Both the position numbers and the translations under genes were made by a program. A model generated the notes under the pieces. It saw only the letters and a program-made list of their open reading frames with translations, had not been told where the DNA came from and did no database searches. Shown here in pieces: positions 18,559 to 27,457 of a stretch of 49,093 nucleotides of DNA (positions are counted from its first letter, which is position 1; every line of letters starts with the position of its first letter). Source of the DNA: Scopulibacillus daqui (GTDB lineage: Bacteria; Bacillota; Bacilli; Bacillales; Sporolactobacillaceae); NCBI RefSeq assembly GCF_016908855.1, contig NZ_JAFBER010000021.1, positions 1 through 49,093 of the forward strand, in the 5' to 3' direction.

Positions 18559-18863
18559 TTAAACAATTTGCTGAAGAAACCTTTAGAATTTTCTCCGTCA
18601 TGGTCATCAAGGTAGCTCATTTCAAAGATTTTCCCCTCAATGACCACTATGCCCTGCTCAACGTTCAAGTTTTGCATTTTCAAATGACTGCCTTTAATGG
18701 CTAAGAAACCCATAACCGTTTCTAGGAGAAATTCCTCATGATCAAAACTTTCAACATGTTTTACGCCGGTAATTTCAATCTTCTTCCGGCTTTTCATGAT
18801 AATATCGTGGTTCGGTGATGGCTTGTCTTTATTATTCATAGGTTGAGAATAATAATGATCCAT
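18555..18863 (-). CDS. yabP: Sporulation protein YabP
   Basis: A 102-residue YabP/YqfC family protein: RKKIEITGVKHVESFDHEEFLLETVMGFLAIKG and the tail KGFFSKLFK are diagnostic. In B. subtilis it is made in the mother cell under sigma-E and is needed for normal sporulation. The ATG at 18863 has GAGGAGGG six bases upstream; an upstream in-frame ATG lacks one. A terminator after rqcP and the gap before this gene suggest its own promoter, but I found only a weak CATAACAAT-like -10. Confidence 0.93.
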   Translation of the reverse strand: MDHYYSQPMNNKDKPSPNHDIIMKSRKKIEITGVKHVESFDHEEFLLETVMGFLAIKGSHLKMQNLNVEQGIVVIEGKIFEMSYLDDHDGENSKGFFSKLFK

Positions 18864-18950
18864 TGCTCTCCCTCCTCTTTGTTTCATTGTTATGAGGGAG
18901 AGGGTCATTTTAGAACAAGCTATTTGACATCCAAATGGCTTCTTTTCGTT

Positions 18951-18982
18951 TTAAAAAGAAGGGATAATCGCTTATCCCTTCT
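18951..18982 (-). terminator. rqcP terminator
   Basis: Minus strand 11-bp perfect stem AGAAGGGATAA/TTATCCCTTCT (arms 18972-18982 and 18957-18967) followed by TTTTAA. It overlaps the last base of the rqcP stop codon and separates the yabN-HU-rqcP run from yabP. Confidence 0.88.
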
Positions 18983-19242
18983 CATTTGTTCACCGGCTCT
19001 TCACTTACTATTTCATAAAGCGTCCCGGCTTCATCCTTCTTGACAGTTTCTTTAAGTTCAGTCACTTTTACCGTTAATACCTTTTGACCATAATGGATGC
19101 ATAAGATATCGTTCACTTTAATGTCTGAACTCGCCTTTGCCTTTTGGCCATTAATGTCAACGCGGCCTTGGTCAGCCAATTCTTTGGCAACGGTCCGCCG
19201 CTTGATAAGGCGGGACACTTTTAGAAACTTATCAAGCCGCAT
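18982..19242 (-). CDS. rqcP: RqcP, S4-domain ribosome quality control factor (YabO)
   Basis: An 86-residue protein consisting of an S4 RNA-binding domain ([28 protein letters not shown] and [17 protein letters not shown]). In B. subtilis RqcP (YabO) binds stalled 50S-peptidyl-tRNA complexes and helps RqcH add C-terminal alanine tails. It starts within the stop of the HU gene (TAATG), a coupling not expected from the B. subtilis order, where yabN precedes it directly. Confidence 0.94.
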   Translation of the reverse strand: MRLDKFLKVSRLIKRRTVAKELADQGRVDINGQKAKASSDIKVNDILCIHYGQKVLTVKVTELKETVKKDEAGTLYEIVSEEPVNK

Positions 19243-19514
19243 TATTTTACAGCTTCTTTTAGTTTATTGCCGGCACGGAAGGCAGGAACAGTTGAAGCCG
19301 GGATTGTGATTGTCTCGCCAGTTTGAGGGTTTCTGCCGGTGCGGCTGGAACGCTCTCTTGTTTCAAAAGTGCCGAATCCTACAAACTGAACCTTTTCGTC
19401 CTTTTTAAGCGCTTCTGTAATTTGATCTAAAAGTTCATTAACAACCAATTCTACATCTTTTTTCGTTAGTCCGCTTTTTTCGGAAATATTGTTAACTAAT
19501 TCATTTTTGTTCAT
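19242..19514 (-). CDS. hup: DNA-binding protein HU
   Basis: A 90-residue HU/IHF family histone-like protein: [20 protein letters not shown], then the diagnostic [24 protein letters not shown] with the DNA-wrapping arm and the intercalating Pro in NPQTG. The start at 19514 is set by AAAGGAGGA seven bases upstream; upstream in-frame codons fall within the ribosome site region. In B. subtilis the HU gene hbs is elsewhere in the genome (near mtrB), so this is either the relocated main HU or a second copy. It is tightly coupled to rqcP. Confidence 0.95.
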   Translation of the reverse strand: MNKNELVNNISEKSGLTKKDVELVVNELLDQITEALKKDEKVQFVGFGTFETRERSSRTGRNPQTGETITIPASTVPAFRAGNKLKEAVK

Positions 19515-19614
19515 CTTTAAATCCTCCTTTTGCCGCTTTAGTAATAAGGACCAGCTATACCATTTTACCAAAACTTATTCTCTGTTTAACAGCATAATCC
19601 TTCTTCATAAGAAA

Positions 19615-21075
19615 TTATTTTCTCTTAGATTCTTCCCATAACTTGTCCATTTGCTCTAAGGTTAGCTCATGGATTGTCTTACCTTCTGACTTGGCGGATT
19701 GTTCAATATAAGTAAATCGTTCAAGGAATTTACGGTTTGTCCGTTCTAAAGCAAGAAAAGGATTTATACCTTTCCACCTTGCCAAATTAACGACTGAGAA
19801 AAGGAGGTCGCCAATCTCCAATTCCAGATGATCCGGCGAGGTTTCGCATGCATCTCTAACTTCTTTTAACTCTTCGTCGACTTTGGCCCATACAGACTGG
19901 ATATCCTCCCAATCAAATCCTGCCTTGGCCGCGGTTTTTTGATATTCCAGGGCTTTTAAAAGCGGCGGCAGCGCTTTATTAATGCCGCTAAGCAGAGACG
20001 AATCGTTCTTCACCCCTTTTTCTTCGGCCTTAATTTGTTCCCAATTGGCGATAACCTCATCGGCACTTTCGACACTTTTATCAGAAAAAACGTGCGGATG
20101 TCTCCGTATCATTTTAGTTGTAATCGACCTAATGACATCATCAATGGAAAAATATCCTTCATCTTCTCCAATTTGCGCATGCAGCATGATCTGTAAAAGG
20201 ACATCGCCCAATTCCTCTGCCAAATGTTCGTCATCTTGCTGATCTATCGCTTCAAGAACCTCATATGTTTCTTCAACTAAATATTTTTTCAATGACTCAT
20301 GTGTTTGCTCACGGTCCCACGGACAGCCTTCAGGACTGCGAAGTTTGCGAATAACCTTTCTAAGCGCAGGAAAAGTATGATTTAATAAGTTTCGATCCTT
20401 TACCGGCGGCACGTAGACACTTGTCAAATTATCGACTTCGATATTATGGTCCAGTTCGTGAAGCGGAATATGAATCACTTTTTCGTCTTTGTGCCCGCAT
20501 GCCGTAACAATTGATACAGGATAATCATAAGGAAGATGCTCAAGAAGAACCAGCTTAACCTCAGATGCAACAAAACTATCGTAGACTTGGCAAATGACTA
20601 AATGCTGATTAAAGTGAAGCTCATCACCATCAAGGTCCATAGCATTAACAAAATTTAATCCTTCTATAGGGTCAATTTTAAGTGCAGCAAATAATGGATC
20701 AAGAAAACTTTGCCCTCCTAAAATGTTTGTTGAAATCTCTTGATCGCCCTTAGCTTCATTCAGCAGCAGCTGAACCGTGCGTTCTGCTACCATAGGGTGT
20801 CCGGGCACCGCGTATACAACTTCATCGGATTGACGCACTTCCTTAAGCAGGACTTTAACAATTTGATCATAGACCCCTTCAAACGTGTCTTGCTCTGTAT
20901 AAATATGATCGAAGGAATGATATTTAATGCCTTCATTTTCCAAATCCCGGACTACAGGATGATCCGCTGTTCTTAAATAGAGCTTGTCCGCTTCCTTCAG
21001 CTTTTTGTATATCCCAAGTGACAGCTGATCAATCCCCCCGGCTCCCAATCCTATAATCGTTAATTTTCTAATCAT
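19615..21075 (-). CDS. yabN: YabN: tetrapyrrole methylase-like domain fused to MazG nucleotide pyrophosphohydrolase
   Basis: A 486-residue fusion. The N-terminal half (about 1-220) resembles SAM-dependent tetrapyrrole methylases (IIGLGAGGIDQLSLG, VYAVPGHPMVAERT). The C-terminal half holds two MazG repeats, the first with the metal-binding EExYE...EELGD pattern (WDREQTHESLKKYLVEETYE, EELGDVLLQ). MazG proteins hydrolyse NTPs, often to clear abnormal nucleotides; the methylase-like half has no established role. Start at 21075 follows AAGGAG; an upstream in-frame ATG lies inside the previous gene. Confidence 0.94.
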   Translation of the reverse strand: MIRKLTIIGLGAGGIDQLSLGIYKKLKEADKLYLRTADHPVVRDLENEGIKYHSFDHIYTEQDTFEGVYDQIVKVLLKEVRQSDEVVYAVPGHPMVAERTVQLLLNEAKGDQEISTNILGGQSFLDPLFAALKIDPIEGLNFVNAMDLDGDELHFNQHLVICQVYDSFVASEVKLVLLEHLPYDYPVSIVTACGHKDEKVIHIPLHELDHNIEVDNLTSVYVPPVKDRNLLNHTFPALRKVIRKLRSPEGCPWDREQTHESLKKYLVEETYEVLEAIDQQDDEHLAEELGDVLLQIMLHAQIGEDEGYFSIDDVIRSITTKMIRRHPHVFSDKSVESADEVIANWEQIKAEEKGVKNDSSLLSGINKALPPLLKALEYQKTAAKAGFDWEDIQSVWAKVDEELKEVRDACETSPDHLELEIGDLLFSVVNLARWKGINPFLALERTNRKFLERFTYIEQSAKSEGKTIHELTLEQMDKLWEESKRK

Positions 21076-21079
21076 TACC

Positions 21080-22687
21080 TCACTCCTTAACCGAAGCATT
21101 CTTCACTTTGCCAAGCCATCTATCTATCATTGGCAATTTTTTAAGCTCTTTTTCATTAAAGAATTTCAATTGAACAATGGATAATAAAAAAACGGCTGCC
21201 CCGATTAATACACTTGACATAGCAACAACAGCAGCGTGAATACGGGATTGTTCATTAATATTTAAAATCATAAATAACGTTTTCAAAATAAAAATGGAAA
21301 TGGCCATAAATGATATAGAAAGCGCTAGCTTCCATTTATGTTTTAAATCAAAAATGTGAATGTGATAGATCTTTTTCACTTGCTTTACATTTAAATAGGC
21401 ACAGAATCCCATAGAAGCACTCGTAGCAACAGCGGCACCGGTAATACCAAACTCAGGTACAAGGATAATATTTAAACCGACCTTAATAATAAGAGCCGCT
21501 AATAAATATATAACGGGCCGCCAGATGGATGTCCCTCCTTGCAAAACACCTGCTGACGGTATAATCATTATCATCCATAAAAGGTTGAAAGACATGAAAC
21601 AAATTGACAGGGTCCCTTTGGTATCTTTAAATAACATATGGTTTGTTTCGCCTGCAATCATCGCTAATCCTGCCGCAGCAGCTAATCCAAGCGTTATAAA
21701 AATGCGCAAGGAAAAACTAAGCTGGCCTTTCAGCTCGGCATCAGGCGTTTTTTTTCTTATTTGAGCAACCGCTGGTACAATCGCGGCTGTTAATGCCCCC
21801 GCTACAGTCGCCCCAATCTGGATGATTGGAAAAGACCGGTCGTAAACGCCTTCCAATGCTCTCGGATGAGACCAATGAAAATGCTTAAGAAGCGGTACAA
21901 GTGAAATCGTATCAATAAATTGAAATGAAACTAATGTCAAAGAGGTTAAAGTAAAGGCAGCCCCTTCTTTTAACAGCCTCTTTATTAAGCAGAAATCAAA
22001 ATGTATATGTCCGGATCCTTTGACATCATCTTCAAAAGGCCGGATTCGTTGTTCTTTTTGTGTCTTAAAAAAATAAACAAAAAGGATAAAAACCGAAGCT
22101 GCCGGCGCTGCCATAGAACCAAAAGCTGCAGCGGTTCCAAACTGATAAGGCGTCCCGCTTTTGTAGAACAAGAGAACTGACAATCCTAAAATAACACCTA
22201 CCCGCAATGCTTGCTCGCCTACTTGGGATGCGGCAGTAGGCGTCATATTATAAAAGCTGCCCTGAAAATAACCCCGCAACACGGCAAGAAAAGGAACGAA
22301 AAGATAAATAAAAGATATCGTCCGGATCGGTGTTGCTAAAAGGGGATCAGCCATCAGCTTAGCCACCTGTTCAGCCCCTGCGAATAAAATGATAAACAAC
22401 AATAAAGAAATTCCGCTGACCGCTATACTGGCATTGGCAATGACATGACGCTGTCCCTTAGAATCATGAACTGATTGTTCAGCCATTAATTTAGAGATGA
22501 GGATCGGAAAGCTTGTCCCTCCCATCACAACAGCCAGAGAATAAAAGGGGTAAATTTGTTGATAAACGTAAAAGCCGATATCACCTGCCAAATTCTGATA
22601 AGGAAGCCTATAGACAGCACTGAGGACCTTTACTATCATCGCAGCGATGCTTAAAGTAAGAGCCCCTCTCCAGATATGATGCTTCAT
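21080..22687 (-). CDS. yabM: MurJ/SpoVB-family polysaccharide flippase, YabM-like
   Basis: A 535-residue integral membrane protein with about 14 hydrophobic helices, opening GALTLSIAAMIVKVLSAVYRLPYQNLAG and GGTSFPILISKL, typical of the MVF/MATE-like exporters of lipid-linked oligosaccharides (SpoVB, MurJ, YabM). The substrate cannot be inferred from sequence. It follows spoVT after two hairpins and overlaps no neighbour; yabN starts just before its stop, suggesting cotranscription. No catalytic motif is expected in this family. Confidence 0.93.
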   Translation of the reverse strand: MKHHIWRGALTLSIAAMIVKVLSAVYRLPYQNLAGDIGFYVYQQIYPFYSLAVVMGGTSFPILISKLMAEQSVHDSKGQRHVIANASIAVSGISLLLFIILFAGAEQVAKLMADPLLATPIRTISFIYLFVPFLAVLRGYFQGSFYNMTPTAASQVGEQALRVGVILGLSVLLFYKSGTPYQFGTAAAFGSMAAPAASVFILFVYFFKTQKEQRIRPFEDDVKGSGHIHFDFCLIKRLLKEGAAFTLTSLTLVSFQFIDTISLVPLLKHFHWSHPRALEGVYDRSFPIIQIGATVAGALTAAIVPAVAQIRKKTPDAELKGQLSFSLRIFITLGLAAAAGLAMIAGETNHMLFKDTKGTLSICFMSFNLLWMIMIIPSAGVLQGGTSIWRPVIYLLAALIIKVGLNIILVPEFGITGAAVATSASMGFCAYLNVKQVKKIYHIHIFDLKHKWKLALSISFMAISIFILKTLFMILNINEQSRIHAAVVAMSSVLIGAAVFLLSIVQLKFFNEKELKKLPMIDRWLGKVKNASVKE

Positions 22688-22709
22688 GATCCATTCACCT
22701 TTTCAATCC

Positions 22710-22732
22710 TTAAAAACGGGAAGTTCCTCCCG
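22710..22732 (-). terminator. Terminator-like hairpin in the yabM leader
   Basis: Minus strand CGGGAG/TTCCCG (arms 22727-22732 and 22717-22722, loop of 4) followed by TTTTT, 23 bases upstream of the yabM start and downstream of its likely -10 box. It could be a second spoVT terminator or an attenuator for yabM. Confidence 0.5.
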
Positions 22733-22767
22733 CTGTTTGCAAACCAACTTTTCTTAAACTGGGTCTT

Positions 22768-22776
22768 ATTATATCA
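22768..22776 (-). promoter_or_regulatory. Extended -10 promoter for yabM
   Basis: Minus strand TGATATAAT: a perfect -10 box with the TGn extension. No good -35 is present; the expected -35 position falls inside the spoVT terminator stem. Confidence 0.5.
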
Positions 22777-22781
22777 AAAAT

Positions 22782-22811
22782 AGATAAATAAAACTCGCCC
22801 GATGGCGAGTT
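22782..22811 (-). terminator. spoVT terminator
   Basis: Minus strand AACTCGCC/GGCGAGTT stem (arms 22804-22811 and 22792-22799) with a 4-base loop, followed by TTATTTAT. It lies 100 bases beyond the spoVT stop; the intervening stretch has no supported gene. Confidence 0.75.
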
Positions 22812-22911
22812 GGTATTAAATAATAATATATATTTTAGTGCTTCTTTCGCAGTTCGCAACTGACACTCAAAGAATGCTGCGGTATTGGCGTTTCATTCAA
22901 GAGAGTTATGG

Positions 22912-23448
22912 TCATGATTCCATTTGCCTTGCAAGAAAGCCCGCAGCAGTTTCGGCAAGCTTTAGCTCGACTTCCCCTAATGTATTATTGTCTTTGGCTA
23001 TTAACATGACTGCGCCTATGGGATCGCCGCCGGAAATAATTGGCGAAATCACATAGGGGCCCGATACTTCTCCAGTACCTTCAACTAATTCAACGCTGCT
23101 TTTTTCTTCTTGAACAGATTTACGATTATCCATTACTTTTTCAACGGTACTGGAGATATTTTTATCTAAATAATCTTTCTTCGCCCCTCCGGAAACAGCT
23201 ATGATAGCGTCACGGTCAGCAATTAACGCTACGCTCCCGGAATTCTCAGCCAATGCTTCAGCATATTCTTGTGCAAAATCCCCTAATTCGCTTATAGGAG
23301 AGTATTTCTTTAAAATGACTTCGCCTTCTCGGTCTACAAAAATCTCTAAAGGATCCCCTTCTCTTATGCGTAACGTTCTGCGAATTTCCTTTGGAATGAC
23401 TACACGCCCTAAGTCATCGATACGACGTACTATTCCTGTTGCTTTCAT
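22912..23448 (-). CDS. spoVT: Stage V sporulation protein T, AbrB-family regulator
   Basis: Forespore transcription factor that tunes sigma-G genes. The 178 residues match B. subtilis SpoVT: an N-terminal AbrB swapped-hairpin DNA-binding domain (MKATGIVRRIDDLGRVVIPKEIRRTL...GDPLEIF) and a C-terminal GAF-like domain (about 55-178, ending LAETAAGFLARQMES). Its ribosome site is weak (GAGGG, eleven bases upstream). The 149-base gap upstream is AT-rich with no clear sigma-G promoter. It is a paralogue of abrB, also in this window. Confidence 0.96.
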   Translation of the reverse strand: MKATGIVRRIDDLGRVVIPKEIRRTLRIREGDPLEIFVDREGEVILKKYSPISELGDFAQEYAEALAENSGSVALIADRDAIIAVSGGAKKDYLDKNISSTVEKVMDNRKSVQEEKSSVELVEGTGEVSGPYVISPIISGGDPIGAVMLIAKDNNTLGEVELKLAETAAGFLARQMES

Positions 23449-23597
23449 ATTCTAAGATGCCCTCGCTTTCGCTTTCAAAAATTATGACTAAGGATTATAA
23501 GTAAATATTGTAATATTTCTTGCTCTTATTATTTACGTCGTTTCCATAACTATGCATGCTTTTAAAATTATTACTAAGCCTGAAAGCTGGATGTGTA

Positions 23598-26500
23598 TTA
23601 GTTTGCAACAGGAATGTGGGATTGCCCTTCATAAATTTTTTCGATCAAGTTATAGAAGTCGTTTAACTGCTTACTTGACGATGATTTATCGACTTTTAGC
23701 GTTAATTTAATTTTTTGGCCATCAGCGCCGATGCCCATTTGCCGTCCCCTCTCGCTGACGACTTCAAATAATTTAACGCGGTCAATTTTCTCAGATCCTT
23801 CTTCGGAGAAAATAAGCGTCAATTGATTATTGTTTTGTTTAATTGTTTCAATCCCCAATTCATGGGCAATGACATTCAATTTAGCAACAGTAAATAAATC
23901 GGCAACTTCTTGAGGATAATCGCCGAAGCGGTCGACCATCTCATCGTGAAGTTCATCAATGTCATTTAACGTTTCAATAGATTTAAACTTTTTATACATA
24001 TCAATTTTCTGCAAGGAGTCTTCAATGTAGGTATCCGGGATATAGGCATCAGCATCAACTGAAATATTCACTTGATGTTCTCGTTTCGGCGCCGCAGACC
24101 CTTTTCTTTCCTCAATTGCATCTTTCAGCATTTTTGAATACAAATCAAATCCAACTGAATCAATAAACCCATGCTGTTGAGCGCCCAGCAAGTTGCCCGC
24201 GCCCCGAATCGAAAGGTCGCGCATCGCAATTTTAAATCCAGAGCCGAGTTCCGTAAATTCCTTAATAGCCTGCAAGCGCTTCTCGGCAACTTCATTAACT
24301 ACTTTATCCCGTTGATACGTAAAATAGGCATAGGCCACACGGTTAGAACGCCCGACACGCCCGCGCAATTGGTATAACTGGGAGAGCCCCATTCGATCTG
24401 CGTCATAGACAATCAATGTATTGACATTAGGTATATCAACACCCGTTTCAATAATCGTTGTACTGACCAGCACATCATAGGCCCCTTCAAGAAAATCAAC
24501 CATAACAGCTTCCAGCTCATTTTCTTTCATTTGGCCGTGGGCATAGACGACACGAGCATCCGGAACAAGGGCTGAAATCTGTTCAGCCATCCTTTGAATG
24601 GATTCGACACGATTGTAAAGAAAATATACTTGTCCATCCCTGGCCAATTCCCTTTCAATCGCTTCACGAACTAATGTTCCGCTGTATTCCGTTACGTAAG
24701 TTTGCACTGGGAAGCGATTTTCCGGAGGTGTTTCAATGATTGACAAATCACGGACGCCAAGCATCGACATATGCAAGGTTCGCGGTATAGGTGTCGCGGT
24801 AAGCGTCAATACATCAACATTAGCCTTCATTTTCTTAATTTTTTCTTTATGCGTTACACCAAATCTCTGCTCTTCGTCTACGATCAGCAAACCTAAATCT
24901 TTAAAAACAACATCCTTAGATAATAGTCTATGGGTGCCGACAACCATATCAATCGTACCCTTTTTTAGCCCTTTAATCGTCTCTTGATGCTCTTTCCGGG
25001 TGCCGAACCGGCTCAAGACTCTAATATTAACCGCGAAGCCTTCAAAGCGTTCTTTTGCCGTTTCATAATGCTGCTGAGCAAGGATCGTCGTCGGAACCAG
25101 AAACGCCACTTGCTTACCTTCAGCAATCGCTTTAAAGGCAGCCCTGAGCGCCACCTCAGTCTTACCGTAACCTACATCCCCGCATAACAAACGGTCCATT
25201 GGTTTAATGTTTTCCATATCTTTCTTGATTTCTTCAATCGCTTGCAGCTGGTCTTCGGTTTCTTGGTAAGGGAAAGCTGCCTCAAACTCGCGCTGTTCCG
25301 GGCCATCCTTTTGGAAAGCATGCCCTTGGCTCGCTTCGCGTTCCGCGTAAAGCTTAATCAGGTCATCAGCGATGTCTTGCACAGAGGATCTCGCTTTGCT
25401 TTTAACCCGCTTCCATTCACTTCCTCCAAGCGCATATAATTTAGGTTCCTTTCCTTCAGATCCTATATACTTCTGCACTTGGTCAATATTTTCAACCGGA
25501 ACATACAGCTTATCATTGCCTTTATAAACGATTTGCAGGTAGTCTTTATGAATGCCATTGACTTCTAGAGTCTCAATCCCTATATATTTGCCAATCCCAT
25601 GATCAACATGAACGACATAATCGCCTACTTTTAATTCATTGTAATTTTTCAGCCGCTCTGCACTTGAAATTTTCTTTTGGCGCCTTGATGTTTTCGGAGC
25701 CTTATTAGCAAAAATTTCTTTTTCAGTAATGACAACCAGTTTCTGCTGCGGGAGTTCAAAGCCGCCGTCGATATAGCCGATAATAATTTGCCTTTTTCCC
25801 GGCACCGGCCTTGTCTGATCTTCAACTACTTGGGCATCAATACCATAATCCTGCAAAACATTTTCCATACGCTTTGCGCGATCATGATTTGCCGCCAGCA
25901 TCACTACCGCATAATTTCCCTTTTCCCATCGTTCGCACTCATGCTTTAATACATTGATTTGCCCATGGAAGTTTTGCATAGAACGACAGGATATATTAAC
26001 AATGTTTTCCGGTTGGATTTGTCCATGATGCCGGAGAAATAAAGACATGTATAATACTGGATGTTTAAGCGCTTGGTGAAGATCTTGCCAACTTAAAGAC
26101 AGGCTGACACCTGAAACAACCTCGCCTTTTTGCAATAATGCTGTTTGCCATTCCGCTTCTTCCTTATCAAGTTGTTCGGACATTTCTTGAACTCTACTAA
26201 TTTCATCGGTAACAATAAGGGCATCCTTTGGCAAATAATCCAAAAGCGTTGCTTCAGTTTCATAAAAAAGCGTTGTATATTTTGCATTGCCTTGAAATGA
26301 CTGGTGTTCTTTCAATTGTTCAATTTCATAGCCGACATGCTCCGTAAGCAGCTCTTTCACTTGCTTGTCTTTAACCTTATTTAATGTATTGGCGAGCTCG
26401 TTACCTAGCCTCTCAGCCGCCAATTCATATTGATCTTCATATAAAATCAATTCCTTGGCAGGTCCAATCGTGATCTCTTCTATTTTCTCTTCAGATCTTT

Positions 26501-27137
26501 GTGTATCGCTATCAAAATAGCGGATCGAATCAACTTCATCATCGAACAGTTCTATTCTTACTGGGTAATCTTCAGTTAATGGATAAATATCAATGATCCC
26601 GCCCCGGACACTAAATTCTCCGGGCCCGTTAACCATTGTTTCTCTTTCATAACCTATTGCAGTCAATGTCTTGATGATTGAATCAAGATCAATAGCACTG
26701 CCGACTTTCAGGTGAACGAGGCTGGATGCCCATAACTTTTCAGGGGCAAGGTATCTTTTGACAGCGGCTATCGGAGCAATAATAACGCCTTTCTTATTTT
26801 GGGCTAATAGATTTAATACTTCTATTCGCTGCCCGCGCAGTTCCGGACTGGCTATTGAAATTTCAGAGGCTATTAAATCATTTACCGGGTATAAATAGAC
26901 CTCATCAGCATTCAGGCACTCCTCTAAATCATCATAAAGCTTTTGAGCTTGATACAGATTATGAGTAACAATGAGCAGCGTCTTTTTTCGCCTCTTGTAA
27001 ACAGAGGCCATCCATAACGACTTAGCTGCGTTTGTTAATCCGGAAACAAGCTGCTGTTTCATGCCGCTGTTAAAACCATCAAGTATTGTATCTAAATCAG
27101 TTAAGTTGTCTGAAAAATATCGTTCCAACCCCAACAT
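23598..27137 (-). CDS. mfd: Transcription-repair coupling factor Mfd
   Basis: DNA translocase that removes stalled RNA polymerase and recruits UvrA. The 1179 residues show, in order: UvrB-like N-terminal domains (about 1-350), the RNA polymerase interaction domain (about 490-560, LKVGDYVVHVDHGIGKYIGIE), the RecG-like helicase lobes with Walker A GDVGYGKTE and DEEQRFG, TATPIPRTL, and the C-terminal TRCF domain. Length matches B. subtilis (1177). AAAGGGAGGGG precedes the ATG. A hairpin just upstream, after fin, must be read through or bypassed for expression. Confidence 0.97.
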   Translation of the reverse strand: MLGLERYFSDNLTDLDTILDGFNSGMKQQLVSGLTNAAKSLWMASVYKRRKKTLLIVTHNLYQAQKLYDDLEECLNADEVYLYPVNDLIASEISIASPELRGQRIEVLNLLAQNKKGVIIAPIAAVKRYLAPEKLWASSLVHLKVGSAIDLDSIIKTLTAIGYERETMVNGPGEFSVRGGIIDIYPLTEDYPVRIELFDDEVDSIRYFDSDTQRSEEKIEEITIGPAKELILYEDQYELAAERLGNELANTLNKVKDKQVKELLTEHVGYEIEQLKEHQSFQGNAKYTTLFYETEATLLDYLPKDALIVTDEISRVQEMSEQLDKEEAEWQTALLQKGEVVSGVSLSLSWQDLHQALKHPVLYMSLFLRHHGQIQPENIVNISCRSMQNFHGQINVLKHECERWEKGNYAVVMLAANHDRAKRMENVLQDYGIDAQVVEDQTRPVPGKRQIIIGYIDGGFELPQQKLVVITEKEIFANKAPKTSRRQKKISSAERLKNYNELKVGDYVVHVDHGIGKYIGIETLEVNGIHKDYLQIVYKGNDKLYVPVENIDQVQKYIGSEGKEPKLYALGGSEWKRVKSKARSSVQDIADDLIKLYAEREASQGHAFQKDGPEQREFEAAFPYQETEDQLQAIEEIKKDMENIKPMDRLLCGDVGYGKTEVALRAAFKAIAEGKQVAFLVPTTILAQQHYETAKERFEGFAVNIRVLSRFGTRKEHQETIKGLKKGTIDMVVGTHRLLSKDVVFKDLGLLIVDEEQRFGVTHKEKIKKMKANVDVLTLTATPIPRTLHMSMLGVRDLSIIETPPENRFPVQTYVTEYSGTLVREAIERELARDGQVYFLYNRVESIQRMAEQISALVPDARVVYAHGQMKENELEAVMVDFLEGAYDVLVSTTIIETGVDIPNVNTLIVYDADRMGLSQLYQLRGRVGRSNRVAYAYFTYQRDKVVNEVAEKRLQAIKEFTELGSGFKIAMRDLSIRGAGNLLGAQQHGFIDSVGFDLYSKMLKDAIEERKGSAAPKREHQVNISVDADAYIPDTYIEDSLQKIDMYKKFKSIETLNDIDELHDEMVDRFGDYPQEVADLFTVAKLNVIAHELGIETIKQNNNQLTLIFSEEGSEKIDRVKLFEVVSERGRQMGIGADGQKIKLTLKVDKSSSSKQLNDFYNLIEKIYEGQSHIPVAN

Positions 27138-27159
27138 AGGAATCCCCTCCCTTTAAGCA

Positions 27160-27186
27160 GAAAAATGCTTTGGCTATAACCAAAGC
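27160..27186 (-). terminator. Hairpin between fin and mfd
   Basis: Minus strand GCTTTGG/CCAAAGC (arms 27180-27186 and 27167-27173) followed by ATTTTTC. It lies 5 bases past the fin stop and 22 bases before the mfd start, too close for a promoter in between, so it probably lets some transcription through. Confidence 0.6.
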
Positions 27187-27191
27187 GACTC

Positions 27192-27422
27192 TCACTGTAT
27201 AAATGTATCCCACTGGTGAAATTCGGGGTTTCTTTCTAATGCTTCCTGACAATCTTCACATATAGTTTGTACATGAATATTGCCGCTATGATCATAGCGT
27301 ATCATTGTTTCGCGTTCTTCAACGGTTAAATGATCGAACCCTAACTGATGAGCATGGAAAGCGTCGCCCTGGATATGTCCCACTTTCGTACCGCAATGGC
27401 GGCATGTATAGTAGACATCCAT
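27192..27422 (-). CDS. fin: Anti-sigma-F factor Fin
   Basis: A 76-residue zinc-binding protein with two Cys pairs (Cys7/Cys10 in CRHCG and Cys55/Cys58 in CEDC) and the Fin core LGFDHLTVEER and CQEALERNPEFHQWDTFIQ. In B. subtilis Fin (YabK) displaces sigma-F from core RNA polymerase to allow the switch to sigma-G. It lies upstream of mfd, as there. A consensus sigma-G promoter and a hairpin that can cover the ribosome site are just upstream. Confidence 0.94.
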   Translation of the reverse strand: MDVYYTCRHCGTKVGHIQGDAFHAHQLGFDHLTVEERETMIRYDHSGNIHVQTICEDCQEALERNPEFHQWDTFIQ

Positions 27423-27432
27423 AGTATTCGAC

Positions 27433-27457
27433 CTCCTAACATAGGTTCTGCTAGGAG
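27433..27457 (-). promoter_or_regulatory. Hairpin covering the fin ribosome binding site
   Basis: Minus strand CTCCTA (27452-27457) can pair with TAGGAG (27433-27438), which is part of the TTAGGAGG ribosome site 9 bases before the fin ATG. Sequestration is an inference from base pairing; the stem is only 6 bp. Confidence 0.35.

Noticed and set aside
18864-18950. Sigma-E promoter for yabP
   Set aside because: A CATAACAAT -10-like string exists but no -35 at the right distance, so it is not listed.
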